DNA of 64,000 nucleotides, taken from an uncultured Thermoleophilia bacterium (GTDB taxonomy: Bacteria; Actinomycetota; Thermoleophilia; UBA2241). The stretch lies in the NCBI GenBank assembly GCA_903927755.1, contig CAIYOD010000167.1, positions 1 to 64,000 of the forward strand. Direction: 5' to 3'. The notes beneath the pieces are model-generated. The model did not search any database, was not told the origin of the DNA, and saw only the letters and a list, made by a program, of their open reading frames with translations. Shown piece by piece: positions 51,392-60,407 of the stretch (positions are counted from its first letter, which is position 1; the number at the start of each line of letters is the position of its first letter). The position numbers were made by a program, and so were the translations under genes.

Positions 51392-52561
51392 CTACATCGG
51401 CCCGAAGCCGGGGGTCTCGAGCCACCGGGGCGCGTCGCCGTCGCCGCCGAGCAGCTTGACGTAGCTCTCGTAGCGGCTGCGCGGGATCGCGCCGTCCTCG
51501 ACGGCGAGGCGCACGGCGCAGCCGGGCTCGTGCACGTGCGTGCAGTCGCGATAGCGGCAGCCGGCGGCGAGCGGCGCGAACTCGGTGAACCCGGCGGCGA
51601 TGGCCGCCGGGTCGTCGTCCTCGACGCTGAACCTGCGGATGCCCGGCGTGTCGATCACGCGGATGCCGCCGGGGAGCTCGTAGAGCGCCGACGCCGTCGT
51701 CGTGTGGCGGCCGCGGCCGTCGCCGCTGCGCACCTCGCCGACCCGGGCGGCGGCGTCTACGTCGAGCGCGTTGAGCAGCGACGACTTGCCGACGCCGCTC
51801 TGACCGACGAACACGCAGGTGTTGCCGGCGAGCGCCGCGCGGATCTCCTCGATCCCCTCGTTGCGCTCGACACTGCAGGGCAGTACCGGCATGCCGAGCG
51901 CATGGTACGGCTGAAGTCGTGCCAGCAGGTCGTGCCGCCGGTCGTCGTCGACGAGGTCGATCTTGTTGACGACCAGCACGGGCCGAGCGCCGGAGTGCTC
52001 CACGGCGATCAGGTAGCGGTCGATGAGCCGCGGATGCAGCGGTGGCGCCTCCGCGGCGACGACGACCACGACGACGTCGACGTTGGCGGCGATGGCCCGC
52101 CGCCGCTGCGCCACATGCGGATCGGCGCGCACGAGCAGGCTGCGGCGAGGCAGCACCGCGATCACGCGGCGGCTGTCGCCCCGCCGCTCGACGAGCACGT
52201 CGTCGCCGGTCGCCAGGTCGCTCTGCTGCCGTGCGGCGAGGTCGGTCGAGAGGGTCGCCCCGACTTCGCCGCCGTCGAGCAGCACGGTACAGGCGCCGGC
52301 GACGATGCCGGTCACGATGCCTCGTTCGGCGCCGGCCGCCGCGGCGGCCTGCAGCTCGGCGTCAGTCGGTCCGTCGTCGCCGAGCTCCGGGGCGACCAGT
52401 TCGAACAGGAACTCGTCGAGCTCCGGCCGGCGCGCGCCGGGTTTCTGCGTCCGCAGCGCCGCCTGGCGCAGCTTGGTCGCCCTTTTCGTGAGCCTGAGTC
52501 GCTCGCCGTTGTCGAGCTCGGCGAGCATCGTCTTGAGTCTTCTGCGTTGCTTCTTATCCAT
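51392..52561 (-). CDS. rsgA: Small-subunit ribosome biogenesis GTPase
   Basis: 389 residues. A circularly permuted GTPase that acts in late 30S maturation. The order of G motifs (NKIDL, then FVGQSGVGKSSLLNAL, then DTPGIRRF) is permuted as expected, and the C-terminal zinc finger CRYRDCTHVHEPGCAV is intact. It has an N-terminal extension of about 100 residues with a basic start (DKKQRRRLKTMLAELDN) before the OB domain, longer than in well-studied RsgA. ATG at 52561. Ends with TAG. The 877 bp upstream hold only short peptides. Confidence 0.93.
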   Translation of the reverse strand: MDKKQRRRLKTMLAELDNGERLRLTKRATKLRQAALRTQKPGARRPELDEFLFELVAPELGDDGPTDAELQAAAAAGAERGIVTGIVAGACTVLLDGGEVGATLSTDLAARQQSDLATGDDVLVERRGDSRRVIAVLPRRSLLVRADPHVAQRRRAIAANVDVVVVVVAAEAPPLHPRLIDRYLIAVEHSGARPVLVVNKIDLVDDDRRHDLLARLQPYHALGMPVLPCSVERNEGIEEIRAALAGNTCVFVGQSGVGKSSLLNALDVDAAARVGEVRSGDGRGRHTTTASALYELPGGIRVIDTPGIRRFSVEDDDPAAIAAGFTEFAPLAAGCRYRDCTHVHEPGCAVRLAVEDGAIPRSRYESYVKLLGGDGDAPRWLETPGFGPM

Positions 52562-52755
52562 CGCTGGATGAGTCCTTCCGGTGAGGTCCGTCACGACCGG
52601 GCGCGGGGAGAGCGCGACACGCAGTCGCTCCCGGGCCGGCGGTGCGCGCAGCAACGCCGGCGAGCGCCCGGGGCGTCACCCACAACGGAGGAAGAACGAA
52701 GACGACCGCCTCGCGGGCGGCCGGGGAAACCGCAGCGTTCAGGCGATCCCGGATG

Positions 52756-52815
52756 CTACGAGCGGGCCCTCACGAGGGGTGACGCGAAGATGCCGTTGAC
52801 GGACGGGGCAGTCAT
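52756..52815 (-). CDS. 19-residue microprotein A
   Basis: A 19-residue peptide, MTAPSVNGIFASPLVRARS, with AGGAGG 6 bases before the ATG, a strong Shine-Dalgarno. It shares 11 of 19 positions, the same length and the same flanking CACGAGGAGG with microprotein B at 53214-53273. The shared core is A-S-x-L-V-R-A-x-S. It is too short for the usual gene finders. No hydrophobic stretch, Cys or known leader motif. Function unknown: a leader peptide, a regulatory microprotein or a modified-peptide precursor are possible. It lies upstream of rsgA on the same strand. Ends with TAG. Confidence 0.5.
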   Translation of the reverse strand: MTAPSVNGIFASPLVRARS

Positions 52816-52844
52816 CACATTCCTCCTCGTGGTTCGTGGGACAC

Positions 52845-52857
52845 TACTTGCCAAGTA
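52845..52857. promoter_or_regulatory. 13-bp palindrome upstream of microprotein A
   Basis: TACTTG-C-CAAGTA, a perfect dyad with one central base, lies 30 bp upstream of the peptide start. A candidate operator; no regulator is identified. Confidence 0.35.
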
Positions 52858-52871
52858 TGGCCGTCCGACGC

Positions 52872-53054
52872 TCAGGACGCAAGGTCGCCTGAGCGCCGGA
52901 CGGCCGGCGGGCTCATCGCCGGCCTGCGCCGAGCGTGTTCATGGCGCGCAGGCTGGCGGAAGCCCCGCGGGCCCCGGCGGCGCGCTCGAGCGAGACGCTC
53001 TCGTCGCCGGCCGGCGAAGGCCTGGAGCCGTTGCCGTACGTGTACGTGATCCAT
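52872..53054 (-). other. Ambiguous small coding segment between microproteins
   Basis: ATG at 53054 with AAAGGA upstream opens a 60-residue Arg-rich frame (MDHVHVRQRLQAFAG...). The frame with strongly GC-rich third positions is a different one: 53050-52913, 45 residues with TYTYGNGSRPSPAGDES, which lacks an ordinary start codon and would begin at ATC or by a shift. Either could be real. No family recognised. Confidence 0.25.
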
Positions 53055-53213
53055 CGCTGGTGTGTCCTTTCGGGACGGTGGGTGAACGGTGTGCGCGCCG
53101 GCGCACGCGAAGGCATCGTCCGGCGTAGGGCCCACCAAGGCGAAGGAGTGGATCAGGAGGAGCCGGCGCCCGGAGGGCAGCCGGCCGGAGCGCCGCTCAG
53201 AAAGAGCGAGTGC

Positions 53214-53273
53214 TCAGGACAGGGCCCTCACGAGGAACGATGCGGTCGTGCCGCTGGCGGTCTTGGCTGTCAT
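53214..53273 (-). CDS. 19-residue microprotein B
   Basis: MTAKTASGTTASFLVRALS, 19 residues, with AGGAGG 7 bases before the ATG. It is paralogous to microprotein A, with the identical flank CACGAGGAGG and the shared GGGCCCTCACGAGG at its 3' part. A promoter-like TTGCAT, 18 bp, TACACT lies upstream. Both lie upstream of rsgA on its strand, divergent from mscL. The region has no other clear gene. Confidence 0.5.
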   Translation of the reverse strand: MTAKTASGTTASFLVRALS

Positions 53274-53315
53274 CTGTTCGCCTCCTCGTGAGTCGTGGTG
53301 GTCGTGAGCCGCGAG

Positions 53316-53345
53316 AGTGTACCCCAAGCGCGGCCTGCCATGCAA
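53316..53345 (-). promoter_or_regulatory. Promoter of microprotein B
   Basis: TTGCAT (53340-53345), 18 bp, TACACT (53316-53321) on the minus strand. The start would be near 53309, about 36 nt before the ATG. Confidence 0.5.
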
Positions 53346-53438
53346 TGGTTCGTTCCAATCGCGGGCCGTTGGGCCTCGGGGGGTAGACTCATGCGGACGA
53401 TGCGCCGGACGCGGCGCGACTCCACAAGGGGAGGCTCG

Positions 53439-53861
53439 ATGTTCAAGGGATTCCGCGAGTTCATCATGCGTGGCAACGTCGTCGATCTGGCCGTCGCCGT
53501 CGTCATCGGCGCCGCCTTCGGGGCCGTGGTCAAAGCATTCGTCGACAACATCCTCACGCCGATCATCGCCGCCGTGTTCGGCCAGCCCGACTTCTCGAAC
53601 CTGGTGTTCACGATCAACGGAAGCGTCTTCAGGTACGGGCTCTTCATCAACGCCCTGATCTCGTTCCTGCTGATCGCAGCAGCCATCTACTACGTCGTCA
53701 TCGTGCCGATGAACCACCTCGCCGAGCGCCGCAAGCGCGGACAGGACCCGGAGACCAAGGAGTGCCCGGAGTGCCTGAGTGAGATCCCTCACAAGGCGCG
53801 CAAGTGCGCCCAGTGCGGCTCCGAGCAGCACGACGCGGCGGCGGGCGCAGGGGCCGTCTGA
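53439..53861 (+). CDS. mscL: Large-conductance mechanosensitive channel with C-terminal zinc ribbon
   Basis: 140 residues. [21 protein letters not shown] and [21 protein letters not shown] form TM1 and the gate; [21 protein letters not shown] is TM2. The C-terminus is extended by a [19 protein letters not shown] ribbon (CxxC-x11-CxxC) that ordinary MscL lacks. It releases solutes on hypo-osmotic shock. ATG at 53439 follows AAGGGGAGGC. The extra ribbon would be cytoplasmic, where the MscL C-terminal helices bundle. Confidence 0.93.
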   Translation: MFKGFREFIMRGNVVDLAVAVVIGAAFGAVVKAFVDNILTPIIAAVFGQPDFSNLVFTINGSVFRYGLFINALISFLLIAAAIYYVVIVPMNHLAERRKRGQDPETKECPECLSEIPHKARKCAQCGSEQHDAAAGAGAV

Positions 53862-53888
53862 CACGTCGCGCCGCCGGGTCGGCTTGAA

Positions 53889-53928
53889 GCGGGCGCGAGC
53901 GTCGGCACGAGCCGACAAGCGCGCCCGC
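53889..53928 (+). terminator. Hairpin after mscL
   Basis: Two nested stems: GCGGGCGC with GCGCCCGC (8 bp) outside and GTCGGC with GCCGAC (6 bp) inside. No T-run. Confidence 0.45.
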
Positions 53929-53941
53929 CTGTGGTACTCTC

Positions 53942-53973
53942 CGGGCTCGCCCGGCGCAGTGCCGGCGAGCCCG
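53942..53973 (+). promoter_or_regulatory. Leader hairpin upstream of the PEPCK-like gene
   Basis: 10-bp stem (53942-53951 with 53964-53973) plus an inner GGC/GCC, just after TACTCT (53935-53940), a possible -10. The hairpin would lie at the very start of the mRNA, 20 bp before the ATG. Confidence 0.4.
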
Positions 53974-53992
53974 AAAGACCCCCGGAGACAGG

Positions 53993-55756
53993 ATGTCCCT
54001 GCAGCGACTCGATGTCGACGACCGCCAGGCCGTCATGTACTCGGAGGGCTCCGTGTGCGCGAGCACGCAGGAGCTCGTCGAGAGCGGCACGTTCGCGCGC
54101 GTGCTGGGCCTCTACCTCGACCGGCTCGAGGCGCGCGACCCGCGGGCGCTCGCCGAGCTCGGCCTGGCGGATCGCGAGACGCTCCTCGACCTGATCCGCC
54201 TGCTGGCCAACAACCCGATCGAGCGCGTGTCTCTCACGGCCGTCGCGCCCGGCGACCTGGTCTCACGGCGCGAGCAGCTGCACGAGTTCGTCGAGGGCCT
54301 CTACGACTTCTGGCGCCGCTGGGACAGGTTCCTCGTCGTGCGCGCCGACGTGCCGCCGGCGCCCGGCGACAAGCGTCCGCTGCGCGGCTTCACCGAGGCG
54401 GTCGAGTCGCTCGCCCGGTTGGTGCGGGCGCTCTACCGCGACGTCGCCGAGAACATCACCGGCACCAGGCCGCGCGTGCTGCGCCAGGTCGCGGCCGGCG
54501 CGGAGGTCGGCGTCTACGCCGTGCGCCACAAGTGGCCGGTGCCGGCTCGCTATCGCGAGCTGCTCACCGGCATCCCGTTCGTCCACGACCTGCTGCTCTA
54601 TCCTCCGCTGCTGCTGGACCCGCCGATGAACACGCGCACGGGGCAGTTCACCGAGGTCGAGCAGAACCCGCTGGATGGGCTCAAGCTGGAGCGCGAGGAC
54701 TGGCTCTGCTACCCGGCGCTGGTGGGGCGGACGGTCGTCTTCGTCTACTTCCACCGCCGCTTCATGGGCCTCGGCCTGAGTCTCGCGAACCTGTTCGAGG
54801 TCGCCTCGGACGAGGAGATCGCCGCCGGCCCCGACGCCGTGTACCTCTACGGCGTCCCCCCGGCGGCGCTCGCCCGCTTCGGCGACCTGCCCACCGTCTT
54901 CCACGACGACCGCCGAGGGCGCCTGCTGGTGGCGGCGGTCCCGCTGGAGGACCGCTTCGGCTACTTCGGCTACCTCAAGAAGATGGTGCTCACGCTGCAC
55001 AACGTCGCCGCCATGGACCGCGGCGTCATGCCCTTCCACGGCGCCTACGCACGGCTGACCCTCACCGACGGCAGCCGTGCGACGGTGCTCCTCATCGGCG
55101 ACACCGCGACCGGCAAGAGCGAGACCCTCGAGGCGCTGCGTGTGGCGGGAGAGGGCCGCGTCCGCGACGTGCGCATCATCGCCGACGACATGGGTTCGCT
55201 GGAGGTCGGCTCCGGCGGCCGGGTGCTCGGCTTCGGCACCGAGATCGGCGCGTTCGTGCGTCTCGACGACCTGCAGCAGGGGTACGCCTTCGGCCAGCTC
55301 GACCGCTCCATCATCATGAGCCCGAACAAGGTCAACGCCCGCGTCGTCCTCCCGGTGACCACCCTGGAGGACGTGCTGCACGGCTACCCGGTAGACATCC
55401 TGCTGTACGCCAACAACCACGAGGCGGTCGACGCCGCGCATCCGGTGGTCGACCACCTCACGGACGAGGCGACGGCGCTCGGCGTGTTCCGCGAGGGCGC
55501 CGCCATGAGCAAAGGCACGACCACCGCGGTCGGCATCACCAACAGCTACTTCGCCAATCCGTTCGGTCCGGCGCAGCGCCGGGAGCAGCACGAGGCGCTG
55601 GCCGCCTCGACGTTCGCGGCGGCGTTCCGGGCCGGCGTGTTCGTCGGGCAGCTGCGCACGCAACTGGGGCTGCCTGGCAAGGAGTCCGCCGGCCCCCGCG
55701 CCGCCGCCGACGCCCTTCTCGACCTCATCGCCTCGAAAGGAGCGAGCCGATCATGA
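53993..55756 (+). CDS. PEPCK-like P-loop protein of unknown function
   Basis: 587 residues. The C-terminal half has [18 protein letters not shown], a P-loop of the phosphoenolpyruvate-carboxykinase/HPr-kinase type, and [12 protein letters not shown] with Asp residues for metal binding. The N-terminal 320 residues have no match I recognise; [14 protein letters not shown] comes just before the P-loop. The PEPCK oxaloacetate-binding loops are not visible. The stop overlaps the purC start (ATGA), so the two are co-translated. It may be a kinase or PEPCK homologue with changed substrate. Confidence 0.68.
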   Translation: MSLQRLDVDDRQAVMYSEGSVCASTQELVESGTFARVLGLYLDRLEARDPRALAELGLADRETLLDLIRLLANNPIERVSLTAVAPGDLVSRREQLHEFVEGLYDFWRRWDRFLVVRADVPPAPGDKRPLRGFTEAVESLARLVRALYRDVAENITGTRPRVLRQVAAGAEVGVYAVRHKWPVPARYRELLTGIPFVHDLLLYPPLLLDPPMNTRTGQFTEVEQNPLDGLKLEREDWLCYPALVGRTVVFVYFHRRFMGLGLSLANLFEVASDEEIAAGPDAVYLYGVPPAALARFGDLPTVFHDDRRGRLLVAAVPLEDRFGYFGYLKKMVLTLHNVAAMDRGVMPFHGAYARLTLTDGSRATVLLIGDTATGKSETLEALRVAGEGRVRDVRIIADDMGSLEVGSGGRVLGFGTEIGAFVRLDDLQQGYAFGQLDRSIIMSPNKVNARVVLPVTTLEDVLHGYPVDILLYANNHEAVDAAHPVVDHLTDEATALGVFREGAAMSKGTTTAVGITNSYFANPFGPAQRREQHEALAASTFAAAFRAGVFVGQLRTQLGLPGKESAGPRAAADALLDLIASKGASRS

Positions 55757-56625
55757 CGACGCTGTACGAGTCCAACGAGACCGCCTGGAACCTTCTCAGT
55801 CGCGGCAAGGTGCGTGACGTCTACGAGTACGCCCCCAACCAGATGCTGATCGTCACCAGCGACCGCCTCTCCGCGTTCGACGTCATTCTGCCCACGCCGA
55901 TCCCCGACAAGGGCGTCGTGCTCACGCAGATCGCCAACTTCTGGTTCCAGCAGACCGACAGCATCATCCCCAACCACCTCGTCGACCCGGATCCGTTCAG
56001 CACCGACGCCGAGCGCAAGCACCTCGCCGGCCGGTCGATCGTGGTGCACAAGGCCGAGGCGCTGCCGGTGGAGGCCATCGTCCGCGGCTACCTCACCGGC
56101 TCGGGACGTAAGGATTACGAGAAGACCGGCACCGTGTGCGGCATCGAGCTGCCGGAGGGCCTCGTCGAGGCGAGCCGGCTGCCCGAGCCCATCTACACGC
56201 CGTCGACCAAGGCCGCGATCGGCGACCACGACGAGAACGTCTCGTTCGACAAGACCGTCGACCTCATCGGCACGGAGCTGGCGGAGAAGGTGCGGGACAT
56301 GGCGCTGGAGCTGTACCGGTTCGGCGCCGGGTATGCGCTGGAGCGCGGCATCATCATCGCCGACACCAAGTTCGAGTTCGGCATCCTCGACGGTGAGCTG
56401 ATCCTGATCGACGAGGCCATGACGCCGGACTCGTCGCGCTTCTGGCCGGCCGACGGCTACGAGGCCGGCAAGAGCCAGCCGAGCTACGACAAGCAATACG
56501 TGCGCGACTACCTCGAGACGCTCGACTGGGACAAGACGGCGCCCGGTCCCGAGCTGCCGCCGGAGGTGGCGGCGAAGACCTCCGAGAAGTATCTGGAGGC
56601 GTGGCGCCGCCTGACGAAGTCGTGA
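55753..56625 (+). CDS. purC: SAICAR synthetase
   Basis: 290 residues. Joins CAIR and aspartate with ATP in purine synthesis. [73 protein letters not shown] and [18 protein letters not shown] are the family blocks. ATG overlaps the previous stop. Overlaps the next gene by 4 nt. Confidence 0.97.
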   Translation: MTTLYESNETAWNLLSRGKVRDVYEYAPNQMLIVTSDRLSAFDVILPTPIPDKGVVLTQIANFWFQQTDSIIPNHLVDPDPFSTDAERKHLAGRSIVVHKAEALPVEAIVRGYLTGSGRKDYEKTGTVCGIELPEGLVEASRLPEPIYTPSTKAAIGDHDENVSFDKTVDLIGTELAEKVRDMALELYRFGAGYALERGIIIADTKFEFGILDGELILIDEAMTPDSSRFWPADGYEAGKSQPSYDKQYVRDYLETLDWDKTAPGPELPPEVAAKTSEKYLEAWRRLTKS

Positions 56626-57383
56626 GCAGCAGCGGCGGCTCTGGCGGGAGCCGCGGCTCGGGCAGCCCCTTCGGCCCGCCCGAGCCCGACATCCCGCAGG
56701 CCTCGCTGCACTGGGACAGGCGATACGGGGGCGACGAGCGCATCTGGGGCGACGGTCCCAGCGAGCTCGCTCGCCTCGCCGTCGCCCGCCTGCGCCCGTA
56801 CGCCTCGCCGGAGCTCTCGATCCTCGACGTCGGCTGCGGCTACGGCCGCGACGCGCGGTATCTCGCGGCCGAGCTCCGCTGCCACGCGCTCGGCATCGAC
56901 GGCTCGCCGGCGGCGATCGAGGCGGCGCGCAAGGAACACGCCTCGGCGCTGCGCCGCTCCCGGGAGGCGCAGTTCGACGTCGAGTATCTCGTGAGCGACG
57001 TCGCCACGCTGGCCGCCGATTCCGAGCACGCCGGTCGCTACGACATCGTCTTCACCTGCAACGTCTACCACCTGCTGGGGCCGATCGGCCGCCGGGAGTT
57101 CGCGGCGGCGCTCGCCGCCGTCACCCGACCCGGCGGCCTCCTCTTCCTGAGCACCATGTCGCCGCGCGACCCGGAGCACTACGCCAAGGGCGAGCCGGTC
57201 TCCGGCGAGGAGCGCAGCTGGGTCGACAGGGTGTACCTGCACTTCTGCACGGCCGAGGAGCTCACCCGTGACTTCTCCGGGTTCGAGATCCTCGATCTGG
57301 ACGAGCGCAGCTACGACGAGCCGCATCCCGGCGCGGCGACGCACCACCACACGAGTTGGTTCCTGGAGGGGCGCCGACGCTGA
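56622..57383 (+). CDS. Class I SAM-dependent methyltransferase
   Basis: 253 residues from the GTG at 56622. The start is Ser/Gly-rich, then [40 protein letters not shown] (SAM motif I), [17 protein letters not shown] and [19 protein letters not shown]. Substrate unknown. The GTG overlaps the purC stop (GTGA); a GTG at 56601 also opens the frame but leaves the GGAGG site 1 base away, too close. Related to the methyltransferase at 21493 only by fold. Confidence 0.83.
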   Translation: MSSSGGSGGSRGSGSPFGPPEPDIPQASLHWDRRYGGDERIWGDGPSELARLAVARLRPYASPELSILDVGCGYGRDARYLAAELRCHALGIDGSPAAIEAARKEHASALRRSREAQFDVEYLVSDVATLAADSEHAGRYDIVFTCNVYHLLGPIGRREFAAALAAVTRPGGLLFLSTMSPRDPEHYAKGEPVSGEERSWVDRVYLHFCTAEELTRDFSGFEILDLDERSYDEPHPGAATHHHTSWFLEGRRR

Positions 57384-57424
57384 GCCTGCGGCTCGCCGGC
57401 GCGGAGCACTGAGGGGCCGCTGCG

Positions 57425-57853
57425 CTACGTCGCCCGGAACGGGTTGACGACGCGCAGCGGCCCGAACGCGCGCCCGTCCTGGAAGTCCTCGCTGTACAGC
57501 GTCCGGCAGCCCCCAGTGAGCGCGGCCTCCACGATGAGGGCGTCCCAGAACGAGATCGAGTCTTTCGTAGTGCGGTCCATCGCCTTGAGCAGCATGGGGG
57601 CCTCGAGGCGCACCAGGTTCTGACCCGCGAACTCCTGGGCGGCGAGCCGCGCAGTGCTCGCTGCGAGGGGATGCATCACGGTGCGGGTCGTGACCGCGTA
57701 GAACTCCTGCATGACCTGCGTGCTCAGCGTCGCCGAAGCGTCGGCACAGGCGTCGACGTACAGTCTCTCGGCGACCTGCTGCTTTGCCGGGTCATCCACG
57801 CTGAACAGATAGACGAGGACGTTGGTGTCGAAGAAGACGGGCGTCGCGGCCAT
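57425..57853 (-). CDS. vapC: PIN-domain ribonuclease toxin
   Basis: 142 residues. PVFFDTNVLVYLFSVDDPAK (first acidic residue, D9), MQEFYAVTTR (Glu), ISFWDALIVEAALTGGCRTLYSEDFQDG (last Asp pair) are the PIN-domain metal sites. Toxins of this class cleave RNA, often tRNA or rRNA. Its ATG is 1 nt from the end of the antitoxin gene (TGATG). Ends with TAG. Confidence 0.9.
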   Translation of the reverse strand: MAATPVFFDTNVLVYLFSVDDPAKQQVAERLYVDACADASATLSTQVMQEFYAVTTRTVMHPLAASTARLAAQEFAGQNLVRLEAPMLLKAMDRTTKDSISFWDALIVEAALTGGCRTLYSEDFQDGRAFGPLRVVNPFRAT

Positions 57854-58092
57854 CAGCGCCGGTGCCTGTCGTAGAGGTCTTCTCGCTTCCAGGTGATCGG
57901 CCCCACCTCCGTGGCGTGTTCGTGCGCCAGTGCGATGAGCCGCTTCGCCGACTCCAGCCGCGCCGATGCGTTGCCGGTGTACTCGCGCAGGAACTCGCGC
58001 AGGACCGCGTTGACGGAGGTCCCGTCCTCGACGGCCTTGAGACGAGCGTTCTTGAGGATGTCGTCCTCGATCGCGATCGTCAGGTTCGCCAT
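57853..58092 (-). CDS. vapB: VapB-type ribbon-helix-helix antitoxin
   Basis: 79 residues. ANLTIAIEDDILKNARLKA and VNAVLREFLREYTGN are the ribbon-helix-helix fold used to bind operator DNA and the toxin. The C-terminal half with EHATEVGPITWKREDLYDRH neutralises the PIN domain. AGAAGGAGGCTGGAG precedes the ATG. A promoter with an inverted repeat lies upstream. Confidence 0.88.
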   Translation of the reverse strand: MANLTIAIEDDILKNARLKAVEDGTSVNAVLREFLREYTGNASARLESAKRLIALAHEHATEVGPITWKREDLYDRHRR

Positions 58093-58110
58093 CTCCAGCC
58101 TCCTTCTCAG

Positions 58111-58153
58111 GCTACCACAGGACCAGTGTAGCACGGGTTCACGGGTGTCTGAA
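58111..58153 (-). promoter_or_regulatory. vapBC promoter and likely operator
   Basis: TTCAGA (58148-58153), 17 bp, TACACT (58125-58130) on the minus strand. An inverted repeat GCTAC-N12-GTAGC (58111-58132) covers the -10, fitting autoregulation by the antitoxin. Confidence 0.55.
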
Positions 58154-58168
58154 TGGGAGCTTGGAGTG

Positions 58169-59389
58169 TCAGGGAGCAACGATCTTGTACACCGGCCCGC
58201 CGAGCGAGACGATGTACAACTCGCCGCGGGCGTCCTGCCCGAACGACGCGACCAGCGTGACCTGACCGTCGGCCCCGGAGAGCGCGCGCCGCGCGCCGCC
58301 GGGCCCCTTCTTCGCCCACACGTGCCCGGACCCGAAGTCCGCGAACAGGTAGAACCCGCGCAGCGCGGGGATGGCGGAGCCGCGATACACGTAGCCGCCG
58401 GTCACCGAGGATCCGAGTTCGCGTCCGTACTGCGCGACCGGCCACGTCAGCGACGCCTTGTTCAGCTTTGCTGCCACCTGCGCGTCGTAGACGTGCGTGC
58501 CCTCGTACCCGTTCCAGCCGAGATTGGCGCCGGCGGGCCTCCCGGCCCTCAGGTAGTCGATCTCCTCATAGGCGTTCTGGCCGACGTCCCCGATCCAGAG
58601 CGCGCCGGTCGAGCGGTCGAAGGAGAAGCGCCACGGGTTGCGCAGCCCCTTGGCGTAGGTCGTCACCCTCACCGGCGAGACGTTCACGTTGAGACGCAGC
58701 AGCTTGCCGAGGCGGCTGCGCGGGTCCTGGGCGCGCCGCTGGGGGTCGCCGCCGCTGCCACCGTCACCCATGCCCACGAACAGCAGCCCGCCGGGGCCGA
58801 ACTGCAGCTGGCCGCCGTTGTGATTGGCGTAGGGCTGGTCGACGCGCAGCAGCACCTTGGCGCTGGACGGCGCGGCGATGTCGGGATCCGCACTCGAGGC
58901 CTGATAGCGGACCACTCGCGTGTCGCCGGCGACGTTCGTGTAGTTCACGTAGAAGCGCCGGTTGGTCGCGAAGCGCGGGTCGAACGCCATGGAGAGCAGG
59001 CCCTGCTCGCCGTCGCTGGAGACCAGGCGTGAGATGTCGAGGAAGGGCGTGGCCAGCTCGGAGCCGTTCTTGACGATGCGGATGCGCCCCATCTTCTCGA
59101 CGACGAACAGCCGTGATGTGTCTCCGGGCGGCGATGTGAGGTAGACGGGCTGGTCGAACGTCCCCATGGGCTTCAGTGAGACTGCGGGCGGTCTGGTGAC
59201 GGCTGAGGCGGCCGCCGTCGACGTGGCCCGGGCCGGCGCGCCGGGGGTTTCGCCGCCGGCCGGCTTGCTGCCGGCGGTCGGCATGGGGATCGAGGCCGCA
59301 GTCGTAGGGCTCGGACCCTGGAGGAGGACCAGCGCTCCGAGACCGACCAGCACGGCCGCTCCCACGATCATGACGATGAAGCTTCGCAT
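58169..59389 (-). CDS. PQQ-type soluble aldose-sugar dehydrogenase
   Basis: 406 residues. An N-terminal membrane segment (FIVMIVGAAVLVGLGALVLL) and a Thr/Ala/Pro spacer precede a six-bladed propeller: MGTFDQPVYLTSPPGDTS, SFDRSTGALWIGDVGQNAYE and the YANHNGGQLQFGPGGLLFVGMGDGG loop with the catalytic His region, typical of YliI/sorbosone dehydrogenases. It oxidises sugars outside the cell with PQQ. ATG at 59389 is chosen (short basic start and TM helix); a GTG at 59452 would extend it by 21 residues. Confidence 0.88.
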   Translation of the reverse strand: MRSFIVMIVGAAVLVGLGALVLLQGPSPTTAASIPMPTAGSKPAGGETPGAPARATSTAAASAVTRPPAVSLKPMGTFDQPVYLTSPPGDTSRLFVVEKMGRIRIVKNGSELATPFLDISRLVSSDGEQGLLSMAFDPRFATNRRFYVNYTNVAGDTRVVRYQASSADPDIAAPSSAKVLLRVDQPYANHNGGQLQFGPGGLLFVGMGDGGSGGDPQRRAQDPRSRLGKLLRLNVNVSPVRVTTYAKGLRNPWRFSFDRSTGALWIGDVGQNAYEEIDYLRAGRPAGANLGWNGYEGTHVYDAQVAAKLNKASLTWPVAQYGRELGSSVTGGYVYRGSAIPALRGFYLFADFGSGHVWAKKGPGGARRALSGADGQVTLVASFGQDARGELYIVSLGGPVYKIVAP

Positions 59390-59510
59390 GGTCTGGTCAT
59401 TCCGCGCGTCGCCACGCTCGTAACCTCGGAATGCCGAATCGGCGCCGCTCACCGTCGTCAGACGGCGGTGCGGCCGGCCGGCGAGCGGCGAGGCGCCAGA
59501 GGGTGAGGCG

Positions 59511-60335
59511 TCAGAGGTAGGTCGCGCGGAAGGCGGTCGCGCTCGCGGCCTCGGCCGCCTCGACCAGCGCGCGCACCTTCGTGAGCACCTGCTCGTGCAC
59601 CAGGAGGCGCACCTCGTCGACGCGCTCCACGGGGACGATGCCGCGGACGCTGCTGGTGAGCAGCACGCCGTCGTCCGGGCGCAGGTCGGCGACGCGCGCC
59701 CACGCCTCGACGACGGGGATGCCGGCGGCGGTCGCCAGCTGCTCCACCTTGGCGCGCAGCACGCCCGGCAGGATGTCGCCCTCGGCCGGCGGGGTGATGA
59801 GGCCGCCGGCGCGCACGACGAAGACGTTCGACGTCGCGCCCTCGAAGATCCGGCCCTCGCCGTCGACGAGGATGGCGTCGTCCACGCCGGCGGCTCGCGC
59901 CGCCCGCTGGGCGAAGGTGGACTGCATCACGGTCATGGCCTTGTACTGGGCGCTGACGCGCACCCCTCGGTAGGAGATGACGCGGAGCGGCCGCGGCGGG
60001 AAGTCGCGCCGGTCGGTCTGGATGAGCAGAGACGGGCTGCCGTCCGGCGCCCCGGCCGTGACGAGAAGACGGCATGAGTTGTGGCCGCCGCCGTTGGCTT
60101 CGCTGAGGCGGCAGACCTGCTCTGCCAGCTCGGGCCTGTCGATGTCCTTGTCGAGCCCGAGCGCCGCGATGCCCTGCACGAGACGGGCGATGTGCTCCTC
60201 GAAGAAGATGGGCACGCCGTCGGCGAGCTTGATGGTCTCGTACAGGCCGAGGCCGTGGGTGAGCGCGCGGTCGGTGGCCGGGAGCGTCGCCTCGGCTTCG
60301 CTCATGAGTACGCCGTTGAGGATGAGCATGGTCAC
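59511..60335 (-). CDS. pabC: Class IV aminotransferase, likely aminodeoxychorismate lyase
   Basis: 274 residues from the GTG at 60335. Fold-type IV PLP enzyme: TDRALTHGLGLYETIKLADG, the PLP-Lys region SAQYKAMTVMQSTFAQRAAR (K in QYKAM), FEGATSNVFVVRAGGL and LLTSSVRGIVPVERVDEV. TAGAAT lies 6 bases before the GTG with no Shine-Dalgarno, so the mRNA is probably leaderless; an ATG 6 bp further in is also possible. It sits beside a PabB/TrpE-type gene, which favours aminodeoxychorismate lyase over a branched-chain or D-amino acid aminotransferase. Confidence 0.82.
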   Translation of the reverse strand: MTMLILNGVLMSEAEATLPATDRALTHGLGLYETIKLADGVPIFFEEHIARLVQGIAALGLDKDIDRPELAEQVCRLSEANGGGHNSCRLLVTAGAPDGSPSLLIQTDRRDFPPRPLRVISYRGVRVSAQYKAMTVMQSTFAQRAARAAGVDDAILVDGEGRIFEGATSNVFVVRAGGLITPPAEGDILPGVLRAKVEQLATAAGIPVVEAWARVADLRPDDGVLLTSSVRGIVPVERVDEVRLLVHEQVLTKVRALVEAAEAASATAFRATYL

Positions 60336-60341
60336 GAAGAG

Positions 60342-60347
60342 ATTCTA
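60342..60347 (-). promoter_or_regulatory. -10 element of leaderless pabC
   Basis: TAGAAT ends 6 bases before the GTG at 60335. Confidence 0.45.
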
Positions 60348-60407
60348 TCGCTCCGGAGGACAGGCGTGTCTCCGCCGCGTTCGCCGCGGCGTCACATCAG
60401 GGCCGGC

